Below the pieces are notes generated by a model. That model did not search any database. It saw nothing but the letters and a program-made list of their open reading frames with translations, and had not been told where the DNA came from. Shown here piece after piece: positions 54,302-64,000 of a DNA stretch of 64,000 nt. The first letter of the stretch is position 1. Every line of letters starts with the position of its first letter. The stretch comes from Phormidium willei BDU 130791 (GTDB lineage: Bacteria; Cyanobacteriota; Cyanobacteriia; Cyanobacteriales; Geitlerinemataceae), in assembly GCA_001637315.1 (NCBI GenBank), contig LSZA01000002.1, forward strand, positions 34,070-98,069, in the 5' to 3' direction. A program made the position numbers and the translations under genes.

Positions 54302-55092
54302 GACACCACCACCGTCAGTTCATCGCCCACCTTTAACCCCAACCGTTCCTGGGCGCTGTGTTGATAGGCGGCTAACTCCAGCCAGCCGTGACGGGAGGCG
54401 ATCGCCACCACCTCTTCCTCTTTGGCGTTCATATAACTCTCACCCTGGGGAATCTGACGTGCGGCGGCTTCAACGTGCCAGGATTTGCCGATTAACTCAT
54501 CTGAGGCAATGTTGCTGATTAAGTTCCCGAAGCGATCGCAGTATTGAATCACCCCCGTCAGGCGATTCTCCTGCCATTGGGCATCACGGAGTGACAAGCG
54601 AGTCAGACTCTCAGGATCAATGGCTGTTCCCAGGCGATCAACCCGCACCCCAGTCGCCACATGAGCGCCGACGGTGGCAAAAATATCGCGAGCGTGGAAC
54701 GTCTGACTCGGTTCGGGAGTGCGCCAATACTTGACTTCTGTTAACTCCACCACCGCCAGGATTTTATCCTGATGCTGCCGCAGAACCCCATCAAAAATGC
54801 CATTATCGGGACCAATCAGAAAGCCATCTTCGAGTTGAATGGCAACACCGCGCCGGGATGTACCGACACCGGGATCAACCACGGCGATATGAACCGTCTC
54901 TTTGGGAAAGAAGGGATAGGCGTTGGCTAGACAGAAGCGGGCTGCCAGAATATCTTGCGGGGGAATGTCATGGGTGATATCGGTGACGGCCAGGGACGGT
55001 TCAATTTTGGCGATCGCCCCTTTGAGAATGCCCACATAGCCATCCCGTTCACCAAAATCGGTCAATAAGGTTAAATGTCGTCGAGAAAACAT
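54298..55092 (-). CDS. SAM hydroxide adenosyltransferase family protein (DUF62)
   Basis: 264 aa from an ATG at 55092. The N-terminal LLTDFGERDGYVGILKGAI with ITHDIPPQDILAARF, the VVDPGVGTSRRGV loop and the HARDIFATVGAHVATG block mark the family that includes fluorinase and the SAM hydrolases; DRFGNLISNI closes the C-terminal domain. Members of this branch add hydroxide to SAM to give adenosine and methionine, not a halide. Cytoplasmic. It overlaps coaE by four bases at its end, so the two are translationally coupled. Confidence 0.93.
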   Translation of the reverse strand: MFSRRHLTLLTDFGERDGYVGILKGAIAKIEPSLAVTDITHDIPPQDILAARFCLANAYPFFPKETVHIAVVDPGVGTSRRGVAIQLEDGFLIGPDNGIFDGVLRQHQDKILAVVELTEVKYWRTPEPSQTFHARDIFATVGAHVATGVRVDRLGTAIDPESLTRLSLRDAQWQENRLTGVIQYCDRFGNLISNIASDELIGKSWHVEAAARQIPQGESYMNAKEEEVVAIASRHGWLELAAYQHSAQERLGLKVGDELTVVVS

Positions 55093-55169
55093 AAAGGCTC
55101 CTGTATAACTCTGGATTCTCCCTCATCGTAACGGTAGATTTGCCATCACTCTCCCTTGACAGGGCAAAT

Positions 55170-56891
55170 CTAGGAAAATAACCCCCGTTTGCCATCGGGT
55201 AAAATGGTGCGCCAATTGGTTTTAGCGGCCGTCAACTGTTCCTGAGTCACCTTGGCGTTGCTTAAATTAGCCCCACAGAGATTGGCGTTGGTGAGGTTGG
55301 CATAGGTTAAATAGGCATTCGTCAGATCCGCCCCGCGCAAATCGGCCCCGGCTAAGTTGCAATAACTCATGAAGGCATCACTGAGATCAGCATCGCGTAA
55401 ATTGGCGTGATTCATCCCCGTTTGACTTAAATCGGCTTTATGTAAGTTGGCGCCTCGTAAGTTGGTTTTGACGAGTTTACTTTCATTAAAATTAATGCCT
55501 TCGAGATTCAACTCTTGTAAATCAGCCCCGCTTAAATTACAGTTGGCAAAATCCCGCCGTCCTTTAAAATAATCCCGTTTGAGAATGGCTAAGGTTAAAC
55601 GGCCTCGGGCTGTACTATTGGCACTGAGTTGAGTGGAGTGGAGTTGAGTGCGATCGCCCCGGTTCTTGGCCGCCTTAGACGCCGCCTTAGAAAAAGCACT
55701 GCGCGATCGTCGCGGCGATTGGCGATGCAGACGGGTATCGGCCAACCCTGTTGCATCGAGAGGGTCGCTATTCGATAAATGGGTGCGCCATTGGTCTTCT
55801 GAGGAGCTAAACTCTGTCTGTGAGGGGTTCAACTCCGTCTGAGAGGGGCCGAGGGCCGTTTCCCCTTCGGGTGCGTTGGCCCCCCAACGAGTGACATCCT
55901 CCTCAGCCTCTAAATTTCCTTCTAAGTAGGTAGGGTCCCCGATTCCCTGAGGCTGGAGGGGAACCGAATTATCACTTAACTCCGCCTCCGACGGCTGATA
56001 ATGTAAATCCGCCAACACCTGATCGGGGGACTGATAGCGCTGGGACAACAGCGGCTGTAACATCTTATTCAAGACATAGGCTAGATTCTCGCTGACGGTG
56101 ATGCGATCGCGCCAGGTAATGGCCCCGGTTAAGGGATCATAGCCCAGACGGCGGGGCGACTTCCCAGATAGTAAATAGAGACAGGTGGCCGCCAACGCAT
56201 AGATATCACTAGAAAACACCGGGTGCATGGCCATCTGTTCTGGGGGAGCAAATCCCGGTGTACCAATGGCGAACGAGGTATTCGGTGCCTGATCATCATC
56301 ACTTAACATCGCCGTATGACTCACTTCATCTTTCACGGCCCCAAAATCGATAAACACCAGGCGGCCATCAATGCTACGCCGGATCACGTTGGCGGGTTTA
56401 ATATCCCGGTGAATCACCGACTGGGTTTGAAAATACTTCAGCAGTTCTAGGGTTTCATCGAGAACCGCTCGCACTTTAAATTCGTCAAAAACACCATAGC
56501 GTTTGACTTCCTGCTTGAGGGTCAATCCCTTCACGTATTCTTGAACCAGATAAAATTGCCCACCAATTTCAAAGTAGTCTAGTAGAGAAGGGACTTGAGG
56601 GTGATTGCCAATTTTGCCTAAGGTGGCGGCTTCTCGCTCAAAGAGTTTACGGGCGCGATCGATGACATTGGGGCTATTGGAGGCGACTCGTAATTGCTTA
56701 ATGGCACAAACCGGTTCACCCGGTAGGGCTACATTTCGAGCTGCAAAGGTTGCACCAAACCCGCCTTGTCCAAGGATTTTGACAGATCGGTATCGTCCGT
56801 TGAGTAGCAAGGGAGAGCCACAACTGACACATTGCTCAGCAGAGTCGTTATTTTCAGGACTCGGACAGGCTGGATTAACGCAATAACTCAT
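55170..56891 (-). CDS. spkB: Ser/Thr protein kinase with Cys-rich N-terminus and pentapeptide repeats (SpkB-type)
   Basis: 573 aa from an ATG at 56891. The N-terminal zinc-finger-like Cys4 set is C4, C9, C21 and C24. The kinase domain runs about 33-300: LGQGGFGATFAARN, the Lys in CAIKQL, the catalytic HRDIKPANVI, and DFGAVK in place of DFGLA. A Pro/Ser/Glu linker (about 310-420) leads to pentapeptide repeats at about 455-555 (LSGADLQELNLEG; GADLRGADLTNAYL). This is the layout of Synechocystis SpkB, which acts in motility and oxidative stress response. Cytoplasmic; substrates here unknown. Confidence 0.88.
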   Translation of the reverse strand: MSYCVNPACPSPENNDSAEQCVSCGSPLLLNGRYRSVKILGQGGFGATFAARNVALPGEPVCAIKQLRVASNSPNVIDRARKLFEREAATLGKIGNHPQVPSLLDYFEIGGQFYLVQEYVKGLTLKQEVKRYGVFDEFKVRAVLDETLELLKYFQTQSVIHRDIKPANVIRRSIDGRLVFIDFGAVKDEVSHTAMLSDDDQAPNTSFAIGTPGFAPPEQMAMHPVFSSDIYALAATCLYLLSGKSPRRLGYDPLTGAITWRDRITVSENLAYVLNKMLQPLLSQRYQSPDQVLADLHYQPSEAELSDNSVPLQPQGIGDPTYLEGNLEAEEDVTRWGANAPEGETALGPSQTELNPSQTEFSSSEDQWRTHLSNSDPLDATGLADTRLHRQSPRRSRSAFSKAASKAAKNRGDRTQLHSTQLSANSTARGRLTLAILKRDYFKGRRDFANCNLSGADLQELNLEGINFNESKLVKTNLRGANLHKADLSQTGMNHANLRDADLSDAFMSYCNLAGADLRGADLTNAYLTYANLTNANLCGANLSNAKVTQEQLTAAKTNWRTILPDGKRGLFS

Positions 56892-57099
56892 GGACAGTTG
56901 TTAGAATTCGCGATGAGGAACTGTAGGGGAACTGGAGAAACGAAACTTTCCCTGATGTCGAATCAAACTCCTGTCTCTATTGTGACATCTCACTTGCCGG
57001 GCCAGGACAAGACGGTAAAAACCGGGTAGTTTCACGGAGTATGTTTCACGGATCATCGTAGACGGGTGAACCGGTCTAATTGAGACACCAGGGTTACAG

Positions 57100-58350
57100 T
57101 CATGACATTATCGCCTCGTCGGCGATCGCCAACTCTGAAATCTGTGACAGCCATGACTCTGACTCCCCGAAAGGCGGGTCTGCTTCGGGTAATGGAGGCG
57201 CTTCGAGGGATTGCAACTCGGTCAAACTCACGCGAGTAATCAGTTCATGAGTTCGGGTGGAGGGGTGAATCTCGTCCCAAAAGAGATATTCTTCAGGATT
57301 GTCGACGACTTCTCCTGTGAGGGGATCTAAGGCTGGCTCGGTTGTCTGGCTAAACCCCAATTCTTGGGAATTCTCTAAAATCTCCTCGAAAGCTCCGGCA
57401 ATATCTAACTCTAAAATTTCAATACCAAATTGTTGCTCTAACCCCTCGAAACGAGCGACTAAGGCTTGATTGGTGGCCGAGACGGCCCCCGTCAGCACCT
57501 CCCCCTGACCTTGGCGCACTACGGCCGGAAGTTGACCGATATCCGGCAGATTTGCCACTAGAAACTGTTGTGCGCCGGCTTCGGCTAAGGTGGAGATATG
57601 GTCGATTAAATTGTCAGCGATCGCCTCGGGAGAGCGCTGTGCAAAAATCAAATCATTGGCCCCGGCGAACAGATAAAAGAGATCCCCTGACTCGGGACGA
57701 TCTTGGCTAAGATAGGACTCAATCTGTTGACCGACATTAGGAGCGCCATTGGGTAAGATTCCCACTCCTGTTTGCGCCCCGGCCACGGCGTAGTTGCTTC
57801 CCCCAGCCAATGCTGGAAGTGGCGCCGCAAACCCGAGTCGCTGCGCGATCCATTCCGGGAGAACTGGCCCGTTAGAGAAACGGCCCTGAAAATAAGGAGG
57901 AGAAGGGGGTTGCTGTTGACCTAGGGCTAAAAACAGATTCCCGGTATCACTGAGACTATCACCAAAAATCACAAAGTCCCCAGTTGCGGGGAGTCCTAAA
58001 TCGACGAGGGTTTCAAAGCGCCCTTGCTCGGAGTTACCCTCAGCATCGGTCAGCCGATAATAATAGGTTTGATTCGGGAGTAATCCTGTTAGATTGATGG
58101 TTCGGCGATCGCCGGGGCCATCGGCCTGGGCCAGACGCACACCGACGAGGGTCTCAAAGTCTGGTGTTCGGGAGTATTCAGCGGCGAGGAACGCTCTGGA
58201 GTTGGCGTCAAGTTGGGCGCTGGTGGTTGTTACATCTGAGACGGTCACCTCAATCGAGAAGGTCTCGGAAGCGGAGGCGGTTTGACGTAACTGGTTTAGG
58301 GGAATGCTAACATCACGGTTGAATAGAGAGAGAAAGTTAAATTGGTTCAT
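57100..58350 (-). CDS. GDSL/SGNH-type lipase or esterase
   Basis: 416 aa from the ATG at 58350; an ATG at 58437 gives 29 more residues, of which the composition (RPRQRRPDCPNHS) is unlike a signal, so I prefer the shorter. An N-terminal fibronectin-like domain (about 25-110) precedes the catalytic domain: FGDSLSDTGNLFL with the Ser nucleophile, GGSNYAVAGAQTG, FAGANDLIFA and DEIHPSTRTHEL with catalytic Asp/His. The C-terminal 35 residues are acidic. It hydrolyses ester bonds, probably in an exported form though no classical signal is visible. The substrate cannot be predicted. Confidence 0.85.
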   Translation of the reverse strand: MNQFNFLSLFNRDVSIPLNQLRQTASASETFSIEVTVSDVTTTSAQLDANSRAFLAAEYSRTPDFETLVGVRLAQADGPGDRRTINLTGLLPNQTYYYRLTDAEGNSEQGRFETLVDLGLPATGDFVIFGDSLSDTGNLFLALGQQQPPSPPYFQGRFSNGPVLPEWIAQRLGFAAPLPALAGGSNYAVAGAQTGVGILPNGAPNVGQQIESYLSQDRPESGDLFYLFAGANDLIFAQRSPEAIADNLIDHISTLAEAGAQQFLVANLPDIGQLPAVVRQGQGEVLTGAVSATNQALVARFEGLEQQFGIEILELDIAGAFEEILENSQELGFSQTTEPALDPLTGEVVDNPEEYLFWDEIHPSTRTHELITRVSLTELQSLEAPPLPEADPPFGESESWLSQISELAIADEAIMS

Positions 58351-58450
58351 GATGACGCTGACGGTTTTGGAGGATAGAGTTGAGTGATTAGGGCAATCCG
58401 GTCTGCGTTGGCGAGGGCGATCGCTTGAGAGTCCCATTATCTCAGGGTGA

Positions 58451-61400
58451 TCATGGCTCGCGGGTTTCTCCCAGTTTTTGACATCGTTCTAGGTAGATTT
58501 TAGCAGGATAATCTGCGGGGTTTTGAGCTAAACAGTCTAAAAATAAATCTTGAGCTTCTTGGATCTTTTGTCCTTGTAAGTACGCCAGTCCCAGCTCAAA
58601 CTGGGTTCGAGTTGCCAGTTTGCCAGCACGAACCGGATCGGGGTCGGCGTCAAACACCTCAAAAATTGAAGTTTTCTGACTTTTTCCTTTGACCAACACT
58701 CGATCAATCAGACGGATATTATAATCGCCAGTATTTTGCAATTTAATGAAAGTTTCTTCAGCAATTAATAAGGGAACGCCGTACACCTTGGTCAGTCCTT
58801 CAACCCGAGATGCTAGATTAACCGCATCACTAATCGCTGTACTATTCATGTGTTTTTTACCGCCGACGGTTCCTAACATGAGTTGTCCGGTATTGATACC
58901 AATGCCAATTTTAATGGGTCTGCGTCCCGGTCGTTGACGACTTTGGTTATAGTTTTCTAGGTTTTCCAACATGGCGATCGCCGCCTTAACGGCATCATCT
59001 GCGGTTCCGCCAAATAAGGCCATAATCGCATCACCAATATATTTATCGATGAAGCCATTATTGTCTAAAATTGCAGGCTCCATTCGTGATAAATAGCCAT
59101 TAATAAACTTGAAGTTATCTTGAGGCTTCATCCCTTCACTTAATTTTGTGAAATCTCGAATATCTGAAAAGAGGATTGACATTTCTCGCTCAACAGTATC
59201 CCCAAGTTGAACGTCAATAATACTTGATTTTTCCAAAAACTCTAAAAACTCTTTTGGCACAAATTTAGCATAAGCAAGACTCAATCGAGACAGTTTTAAG
59301 TGAGTTTTCAAGCGGGCTAACAGTTCCCGCTTGTTGACGGGTTTTGTTAGATAGTCATTGGCTCCATTCTGAAGTCCAACCACAATATCTTCCGAGCGAT
59401 TTTTGGCCGTTAGCAATAAAATTGGCAATTCATGAGCCGAATAGGTTTCTCGTAGTTTTTGAGTAACCTCATAGCCCGTCATTTTGGGCATCATCACATC
59501 GAGAATAACCAAATCAGGCTTCAAGCCATTTTCAATCATATCCAGGGCTTCAATCCCATTCACCGCTTGGGTAATCACATAATTTTCCAGCGAGAGGTGA
59601 TTGACCAACACCTGTAGATTGATCGCCTCATCATCAACAATCAAAATTGTGGCCACATCCTCCCGATTAGCGGCTTGAATCTGGGCGATGACCTCTGACG
59701 TTGTTTGAGACACCGACAAATCTGACCGGATGGTATCTTGGGGGTTAAGAGGAGTTATAGATGAGGTTAAGTCCTGATACTGAACCTCTGAGTTCACCCA
59801 GTTTTTGTCAGAATTTTTGTCAGATTTTTTTTCAGAAGCGTTGTCAGAATACGCTCCTGAAAAACCCGTTTTATTTTCAGCCGCATCAGCTTCATTATCC
59901 CAAGACCCCTCTTCAACAAATACAGGCTTAATCTCCGTTGGTGAAGCTGTTTGAGACTCCGCCAGTTGCTCAGGAGTCACCACAGGTAAACTAAAGGTAA
60001 ATTGCGATCCTTTTCCTACAATGGATTGCACCGTCAACGTTCCACCATGTAATTCTACAAGCTGCTTAGTGACTGCTAATCCGAGTCCTGTTCCGCCATA
60101 ATCTCGTGAGGTGGACCCATCGGCTTGTTCAAAAGATTCAAAAATGGACTGATGTTTGTCCGACGGAATCCCAATTCCTGTATCGGAAACGGTAATCAAT
60201 AAGTAGCCCCCCAATGTATCGTCAGCGGCTAAGGTAGAATCCTGTTGAATGTTTAATTGTAAGCCGAGGCGATCGCTCCCTCCCGACCTCTGGGGTTCTG
60301 AATGCTGGGAATAGACCGCCGAAATTCCCACAAAGCCTTCTTCCGTAAACTTAATGGCATTTCCGACTAAGTTATATAAAATTTGTTGTAGGCGATTTTC
60401 ATCGGCATATGCCCATGGAAGTTGAGGAGAAATGGCATTGATAAGTTGAACATTTTTTCGAGATACTAAGGTTTTGCACAAATTCAAAACCGATTCTACA
60501 ATTTCTCGGACTCCAACAGGTTTCGGTTGCAAGTGAATTTGTTTATGGCGTAACTTCGAGAAATCTAAAATATCATTGACTAACGTATTGAGACGATAGC
60601 AACTTTGAACAATGAGACTTAAATTATTTTGCTGAGCTGGATTCAGGGGGCCAGCCACCCCATCAAGGAGTGATTCAGCAATGCCAATCGTTCCATTGAG
60701 GGGCGTTCGTAACTCATGAGAGGTATTGGCTAAAAACTCATCTTTGAGTTTATCAAGCCGTTGCATTTGCTCATTTTTGGCTTGTAAATCTTTGAAATAC
60801 TCTTGCAGTTGCCTGGCCATGCGTCGAAACGAGCGGGCTAAATCGCCAATTTCATCTTGGCGATGTTCGGGAACCGGATGTTGCCATTGTCCTTGGGAGA
60901 GGGCCTGAGCCGACTCTTTGAGTTGTCGTAGCGGTAAGACCACCCAACGGGCCGTCACCACTCCGATCGCCGTTGAAATGACCAACGCTAAGCCACAGAG
61001 CAACAGGGTATTGCGGCTGTTAGCGTGAATCCGCTCCATGAAATCTCGCTCCGGGATCACCACGATAATCGACCAATTGAGTCCTCCCGCCTCTTCAAAG
61101 GGTCTCACCTGGACTAAATGGGGTTCGCCCTCCAGGGTAAACCGCTCCTGTCGCGTCTCCTGGACCCGGAAGAACCCGCCCAACTCCGCTAATAGATAAC
61201 TGGCGGTTCCTTGAATGAGGTCGTTAGTGCTTTCACTGGCGTAGAGGCGAGTGGGATTAGTGTCATCCTCAGAGAAAGGCGGCTCTGAGGTGGATGTGGC
61301 GATGAGTTGGCCCTGTTGGTCAACAATGAAGGTTTCCCCGGTTTTCCCGACCTCGAGCTTGCCGAGAAAAGTGCTGATATCGAGAAGCGATAAATCGACA

Positions 61401-62065
61401 GCAAAGACCCCCAACAACTCCCCCTGAGCGTCATAGACCGCTTCAGCGGCGGGAAGTGCGAGATTGTGGTAGGGGGCCGCCCAGACATAGATCTCTCCCC
61501 ATTGAGGCGATCGCGCCCCAATCGCGTCCAAATACCAGGGTCGGGTGAGTGCGTTATAGCCAGGAACCGCTGACAATAGCTCCGTCGGCCGTCCCCTCTC
61601 ATCGGTGGCATAGGTGTAAAACGGATCATCCTCGGGGCCAGTACGTCCCGCTTGGCCAATGTTAACCGTTCCCCCCGGAACTTGCTCGGCCCCGCTAAAC
61701 GCGCCCTGGGGATTGGCAAAATAAATATAACTGACGGCATCGAAGAGGCGAATCTGTTGGGCGAAATGGCGATCGAGTTGGTCAAGATTCGTCAGATCTA
61801 GGGTATTCAGACGAACCCCCATGACATTCGTTTGATTGATCAGATGAGCTTGGGATAAATAATTCTCAAGTCGTTCCTCAATCCGCAAACTGATTTCGGC
61901 TTGGAGTTGTTGGGCCAGTTCATCGACTGCCTTTTGGCCGTTGCGGAAAGACAAATATCCCGTCAGACCAACGGCTGCAAAGATTTGCAGGGCGAAGGGG
62001 ATGATTAAAACCGTTCGGAGGGGCAGTCGCTGAGACAAATCTTGTAAGAGGCGTTGGAGGACCAT
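58451..62065 (-). CDS. Cache-HAMP-histidine kinase-receiver-adenylate cyclase fusion (CyaC-like)
   Basis: 1204 aa from an ATG at 62065. Membrane helix at about 15-37, an extracytoplasmic dCache domain (about 40-335), second helix (about 345-368), HAMP (about 370-425), HisKA with [20 protein letters not shown], HATPase (NLVGNAIKFTEEG, DTGIGIPSDKHQ, GTGLGLAVTKQL), a Ser/Asn/Asp-rich linker, a receiver (ILIVDDEAIN, LVILDVMMP) and a class III cyclase at about 960-1150. The cyclase has both metal Asp (SILFSDIRDFT, IGDAIMALFGG), the adenine-selecting Lys (FIDKYIGD) and Asp (ISDAVNLASRV), so it should make cAMP. It resembles CyaC-type proteins; ligand unknown. The stop is 101 bases before the GDSL gene, on the same strand. 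Confidence 0.92.
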   Translation of the reverse strand: MVLQRLLQDLSQRLPLRTVLIIPFALQIFAAVGLTGYLSFRNGQKAVDELAQQLQAEISLRIEERLENYLSQAHLINQTNVMGVRLNTLDLTNLDQLDRHFAQQIRLFDAVSYIYFANPQGAFSGAEQVPGGTVNIGQAGRTGPEDDPFYTYATDERGRPTELLSAVPGYNALTRPWYLDAIGARSPQWGEIYVWAAPYHNLALPAAEAVYDAQGELLGVFAVDLSLLDISTFLGKLEVGKTGETFIVDQQGQLIATSTSEPPFSEDDTNPTRLYASESTNDLIQGTASYLLAELGGFFRVQETRQERFTLEGEPHLVQVRPFEEAGGLNWSIIVVIPERDFMERIHANSRNTLLLCGLALVISTAIGVVTARWVVLPLRQLKESAQALSQGQWQHPVPEHRQDEIGDLARSFRRMARQLQEYFKDLQAKNEQMQRLDKLKDEFLANTSHELRTPLNGTIGIAESLLDGVAGPLNPAQQNNLSLIVQSCYRLNTLVNDILDFSKLRHKQIHLQPKPVGVREIVESVLNLCKTLVSRKNVQLINAISPQLPWAYADENRLQQILYNLVGNAIKFTEEGFVGISAVYSQHSEPQRSGGSDRLGLQLNIQQDSTLAADDTLGGYLLITVSDTGIGIPSDKHQSIFESFEQADGSTSRDYGGTGLGLAVTKQLVELHGGTLTVQSIVGKGSQFTFSLPVVTPEQLAESQTASPTEIKPVFVEEGSWDNEADAAENKTGFSGAYSDNASEKKSDKNSDKNWVNSEVQYQDLTSSITPLNPQDTIRSDLSVSQTTSEVIAQIQAANREDVATILIVDDEAINLQVLVNHLSLENYVITQAVNGIEALDMIENGLKPDLVILDVMMPKMTGYEVTQKLRETYSAHELPILLLTAKNRSEDIVVGLQNGANDYLTKPVNKRELLARLKTHLKLSRLSLAYAKFVPKEFLEFLEKSSIIDVQLGDTVEREMSILFSDIRDFTKLSEGMKPQDNFKFINGYLSRMEPAILDNNGFIDKYIGDAIMALFGGTADDAVKAAIAMLENLENYNQSRQRPGRRPIKIGIGINTGQLMLGTVGGKKHMNSTAISDAVNLASRVEGLTKVYGVPLLIAEETFIKLQNTGDYNIRLIDRVLVKGKSQKTSIFEVFDADPDPVRAGKLATRTQFELGLAYLQGQKIQEAQDLFLDCLAQNPADYPAKIYLERCQKLGETREP

Positions 62066-62204
62066 AGATTCAAGGGTACAAGGGGACCGATGTCACCGTC
62101 ATCTGACATGAGTGCGTTGCCAAGAATATCCGAGCTTCGGGGGATAGGGGTAAAATTCCCCTAATCTAGTTGGCTGACAATCACACTGCCTTAAGAAATC
62201 CACA

Positions 62205-63389
62205 ATGAATATTTCCCAGACTATTTCTCAACGAGTTGCTCAAGTTCCCGCCTCCATGACCCTAGTCATTGCGGCCAAGGGGAAAGCCATGAAAGCTGAG
62301 GGAATTGATGTCTGTAGTTTTAGTGCCGGGGAACCGGATTTTCCAACTCCTCAGCATATTGTTGAGGCAGCCAAACAGGCTCTGGATGAGGGGAAAACCC
62401 GCTATGGTCCAGCCGCTGGGGAATTGCGCCTACGGGAAGCCATCGCCAAAAAGCTACAAACAGACAACCATCTGGATGTTAGCCCACAACAGATTCAAGT
62501 GACCAATGGTGGCAAACAGGCCATCTACAATGCGATCGCGGCTTTGATCAATCCCGGCGATGAGGTGATTATTCCGGCTCCGTACTGGGTGAGTTATCCC
62601 GAAATTGTCAAGCTGGCTGAAGGGGTTCCGGTGATACTTCCGAGCCACGCCGAGAGTGAGTACAAAATCACCCCAAGCCAGTTGCAAGGGGCGATTCGCG
62701 ATCGCACCAAGCTCGTGGTCCTCAACTCCCCGTCAAACCCCACGGGAGTCGTCTATAGCCCCGAGGAAATTCGCGCCTTGGCTCAGGTCATCCTCGACCA
62801 TGATCTGTTGGTTCTCTCCGATGAGATTTATGAAAAGCTCCTCTACGACGATGCTGAACATCTCAGTATTGGCTCGGTTCCGGGACTCGGCGATCGCACC
62901 ATCACCTGTAGCGGTTTCGCCAAAGCCTATTCCATGACTGGCTGGCGTTTAGGCTATCTCGCCGCGCCCCTGGAGTTGATCCAAGCCACTAGCACCCTGC
63001 AAAGTCATAGCACCTCCAACGTCTGTACCTTTGCCCAATTTGGCGCGATCGCCGCCCTAACAGACCCCCAATCCGCCGCTTGCATTGAAACAATGCGTCA
63101 AGCCTTCGATCAGCGACGACAGTATATGTACGATCGCCTCAGTCAACTCCCCAACACCAGTGTTGTCAAGCCCAAAGGGGCCTTTTATATGTACCTCAAC
63201 ATCGGCAAACTGGGGATTCCCTCCTATGACTTTTGCGAACGTCTCCTAGAAGAACATCACGTGGCCACCGTTCCGGGGATCGCCTTTGGAACCGATGACT
63301 GTCTGCGTCTGTCATATGCCACAGATCTAGCATCAGTCGAAAAAGGACTCGATCGCCTAGAAACGTTTGTGCAGACAATCAGCCGTTAA
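62205..63389 (+). CDS. aspC: pyridoxal-phosphate-dependent aminotransferase (aspartate aminotransferase-like)
   Basis: 394 aa from an ATG at 62205. Fold type I class I/II features: [14 protein letters not shown] and [17 protein letters not shown] near the N-terminus, [19 protein letters not shown], the [10 protein letters not shown] loop, [23 protein letters not shown] and the PLP-binding Lys in [19 protein letters not shown], plus the carboxylate-binding Arg in CLRLSYAT. Motifs fit the AspAT-Ib subgroup used by cyanobacteria, which may also act on prephenate. Divergent from the cyclase gene with 139 bases between starts, and upstream of the RTX gene by 135 bases. Confidence 0.93.
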   Translation: MNISQTISQRVAQVPASMTLVIAAKGKAMKAEGIDVCSFSAGEPDFPTPQHIVEAAKQALDEGKTRYGPAAGELRLREAIAKKLQTDNHLDVSPQQIQVTNGGKQAIYNAIAALINPGDEVIIPAPYWVSYPEIVKLAEGVPVILPSHAESEYKITPSQLQGAIRDRTKLVVLNSPSNPTGVVYSPEEIRALAQVILDHDLLVLSDEIYEKLLYDDAEHLSIGSVPGLGDRTITCSGFAKAYSMTGWRLGYLAAPLELIQATSTLQSHSTSNVCTFAQFGAIAALTDPQSAACIETMRQAFDQRRQYMYDRLSQLPNTSVVKPKGAFYMYLNIGKLGIPSYDFCERLLEEHHVATVPGIAFGTDDCLRLSYATDLASVEKGLDRLETFVQTISR

Positions 63390-63524
63390 CGGTAGCCTGA
63401 AGCCGATGTTGTCGGGGTGAACTGGGTTGACCCTAGACAGTGACGAGTGACGGTGCAATTTAACGGGTTCTGCTGCTGGCTGCACTGGACTGTTGAGCGT
63501 TAACGTTGACCGTTAGAAATAACT

Positions 63525-64000
63525 ATGATGATCTCGTCTTTGTTTAGCCGCTCCGACCCCTCGGATTCCCCCGATCTCAGGGGTGACCCGATTATTGATT
63601 CCCTTGAGGAGAACGATACGCTTATGCCAGACTCAACTCATGATCCGGTGCGATCGGATGATACCCCTGATAGCCCCATCGACGTTGAAGAAAACCCCAC
63701 TGAGGTTGAAGAGGAGGAAGACCCAAATCAGGGCGATGATAGCCTCGATGATAGCCCCGATGAGAGCCTCAGAGACCCCTCTGGTCTCGTCGCCCTAGGT
63801 ACAGACGAGGATAATTTTATCTTTGGCTTCGAGGGCAATGATACGCTGCTCGGAGTCGGCGGTGATGATGTGATTCTCGGCGGTGATGGAGATAATGTCA
63901 TCAGCGGCGGTTCTGGGGATGATGTCCTACGAGGTGGCCCCGGCCGTGACAGCCTCGTGGGAGACTCGGGGGACGATGTTCTCGGGGGGGATGGCGGGGG
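63525..64000 (+). CDS. RTX-type calcium-binding repeat protein, N-terminal part (cut by right edge)
   Basis: The frame opens at ATG 63525 (a second ATG at 63528) and is open to the last base, about 158 codons. The first 85 residues are strongly acidic and Pro/Ser/Asp-rich (NDTLMPDSTHDPVRSDDT; SLDDSPDESLRDPSG). From about residue 88 it enters RTX repeats: FIFGFEGNDTLLG, VGGDDVILGGDGDN, GGSGDDVLRGGPGRDSL, GDSGDDVLGGDGG. Same repeat family as the gene at 48342-49667, but with a different acidic N-terminus. Protein size and C-terminus are not visible. Confidence 0.88.
   Translation, partial: MMISSLFSRSDPSDSPDLRGDPIIDSLEENDTLMPDSTHDPVRSDDTPDSPIDVEENPTEVEEEEDPNQGDDSLDDSPDESLRDPSGLVALGTDEDNFIFGFEGNDTLLGVGGDDVILGGDGDNVISGGSGDDVLRGGPGRDSLVGDSGDDVLGGDGG

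Noticed and set aside
1..64000. tRNA/rRNA genes, CRISPR arrays, insertion sequences, prophage
   Set aside because: I looked for T-loop GGTTCRANYCC with paired acceptor arms, regularly spaced 25-40 base repeats, transposase motifs and terminal inverted repeats with target duplications, and found none I could support.

Overview
The window comes from a cyanobacterium. The HIP1 octamer GCGATCGC recurs throughout, and the gene set is cyanobacterial: bidirectional hoxEFUYH hydrogenase, SpkB-type kinase with pentapeptide repeats, CPP1-like and DUF3611 membrane proteins, cryptochrome DASH, and large hybrid histidine kinases. The abundance of sensor kinases, TPR proteins, glycosyltransferases and RTX proteins fits a filamentous Oscillatoriales-type organism; that placement is inference. 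I see no tRNA, rRNA, CRISPR array, insertion sequence or prophage.

Layout. 1-9.5 kb: end of icd, two Pro/Ser-rich membrane-anchored proteins (one TonB-like), a GH13 glycosidase, a pentapeptide-repeat membrane protein and Cry-DASH. 9.6-15.5 kb: a STAS protein, two small hypotheticals, and a Gld-type ABC transporter operon (ATPase, permease, GldG-like protein). 15.5-21.7 kb: a response regulator and two large histidine kinases on the minus strand. 21.9-29.4 kb: HAD phosphatase, CPP1-like protein, a 48-aa ribbon-helix-helix protein missed by usual length cut-offs, a DUF790 nuclease, then a TPR / LytR-CpsA-Psr / HTH envelope set and DUF3611.

29.5-38.2 kb is the most striking part. A minus-strand run reads hoxE-hoxF-hoxU-hoxY-hoxH and continues into a thioredoxin-like [2Fe-2S] protein, a PAS protein and a SpoIIE/PP2C phosphatase. 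These three resemble accessory proteins that accompany [FeFe] hydrogenases in anaerobic Firmicutes, so this looks like a redox-sensing phosphatase module attached to a cyanobacterial NiFe hydrogenase. hypE is divergent from hoxE.

38.2-45.2 kb: an orphan ParA, then a two-gene P-loop NTPase module lying between an intact Uma2 gene and a 94%-identical Uma2 remnant in the same orientation, then a 1015-aa multi-domain glycosyltransferase. That glycosyltransferase lacks an ATG start and is open, in the -1 frame, through an A10 run in the last codons of the upstream TPR gene; the two may be made as one fusion protein. 45.2-52.2 kb: that TPR protein, an RTX calcium-binding protein and an overlapping TPR-GT61 protein. 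52.3-64 kb: orphan MacB-type ATPase, a small TPR-like protein, coaE, a SAM hydroxide adenosyltransferase family protein, SpkB, a GDSL lipase, a Cache-kinase-receiver-adenylate cyclase fusion, an aminotransferase, and the start of a second RTX protein cut by the right edge.

Where the longest open frame begins with TTG or GTG and a well-placed ATG lies just inside, I chose the internal start and said so. All functions are read from sequence motifs and remembered families; no search was run.
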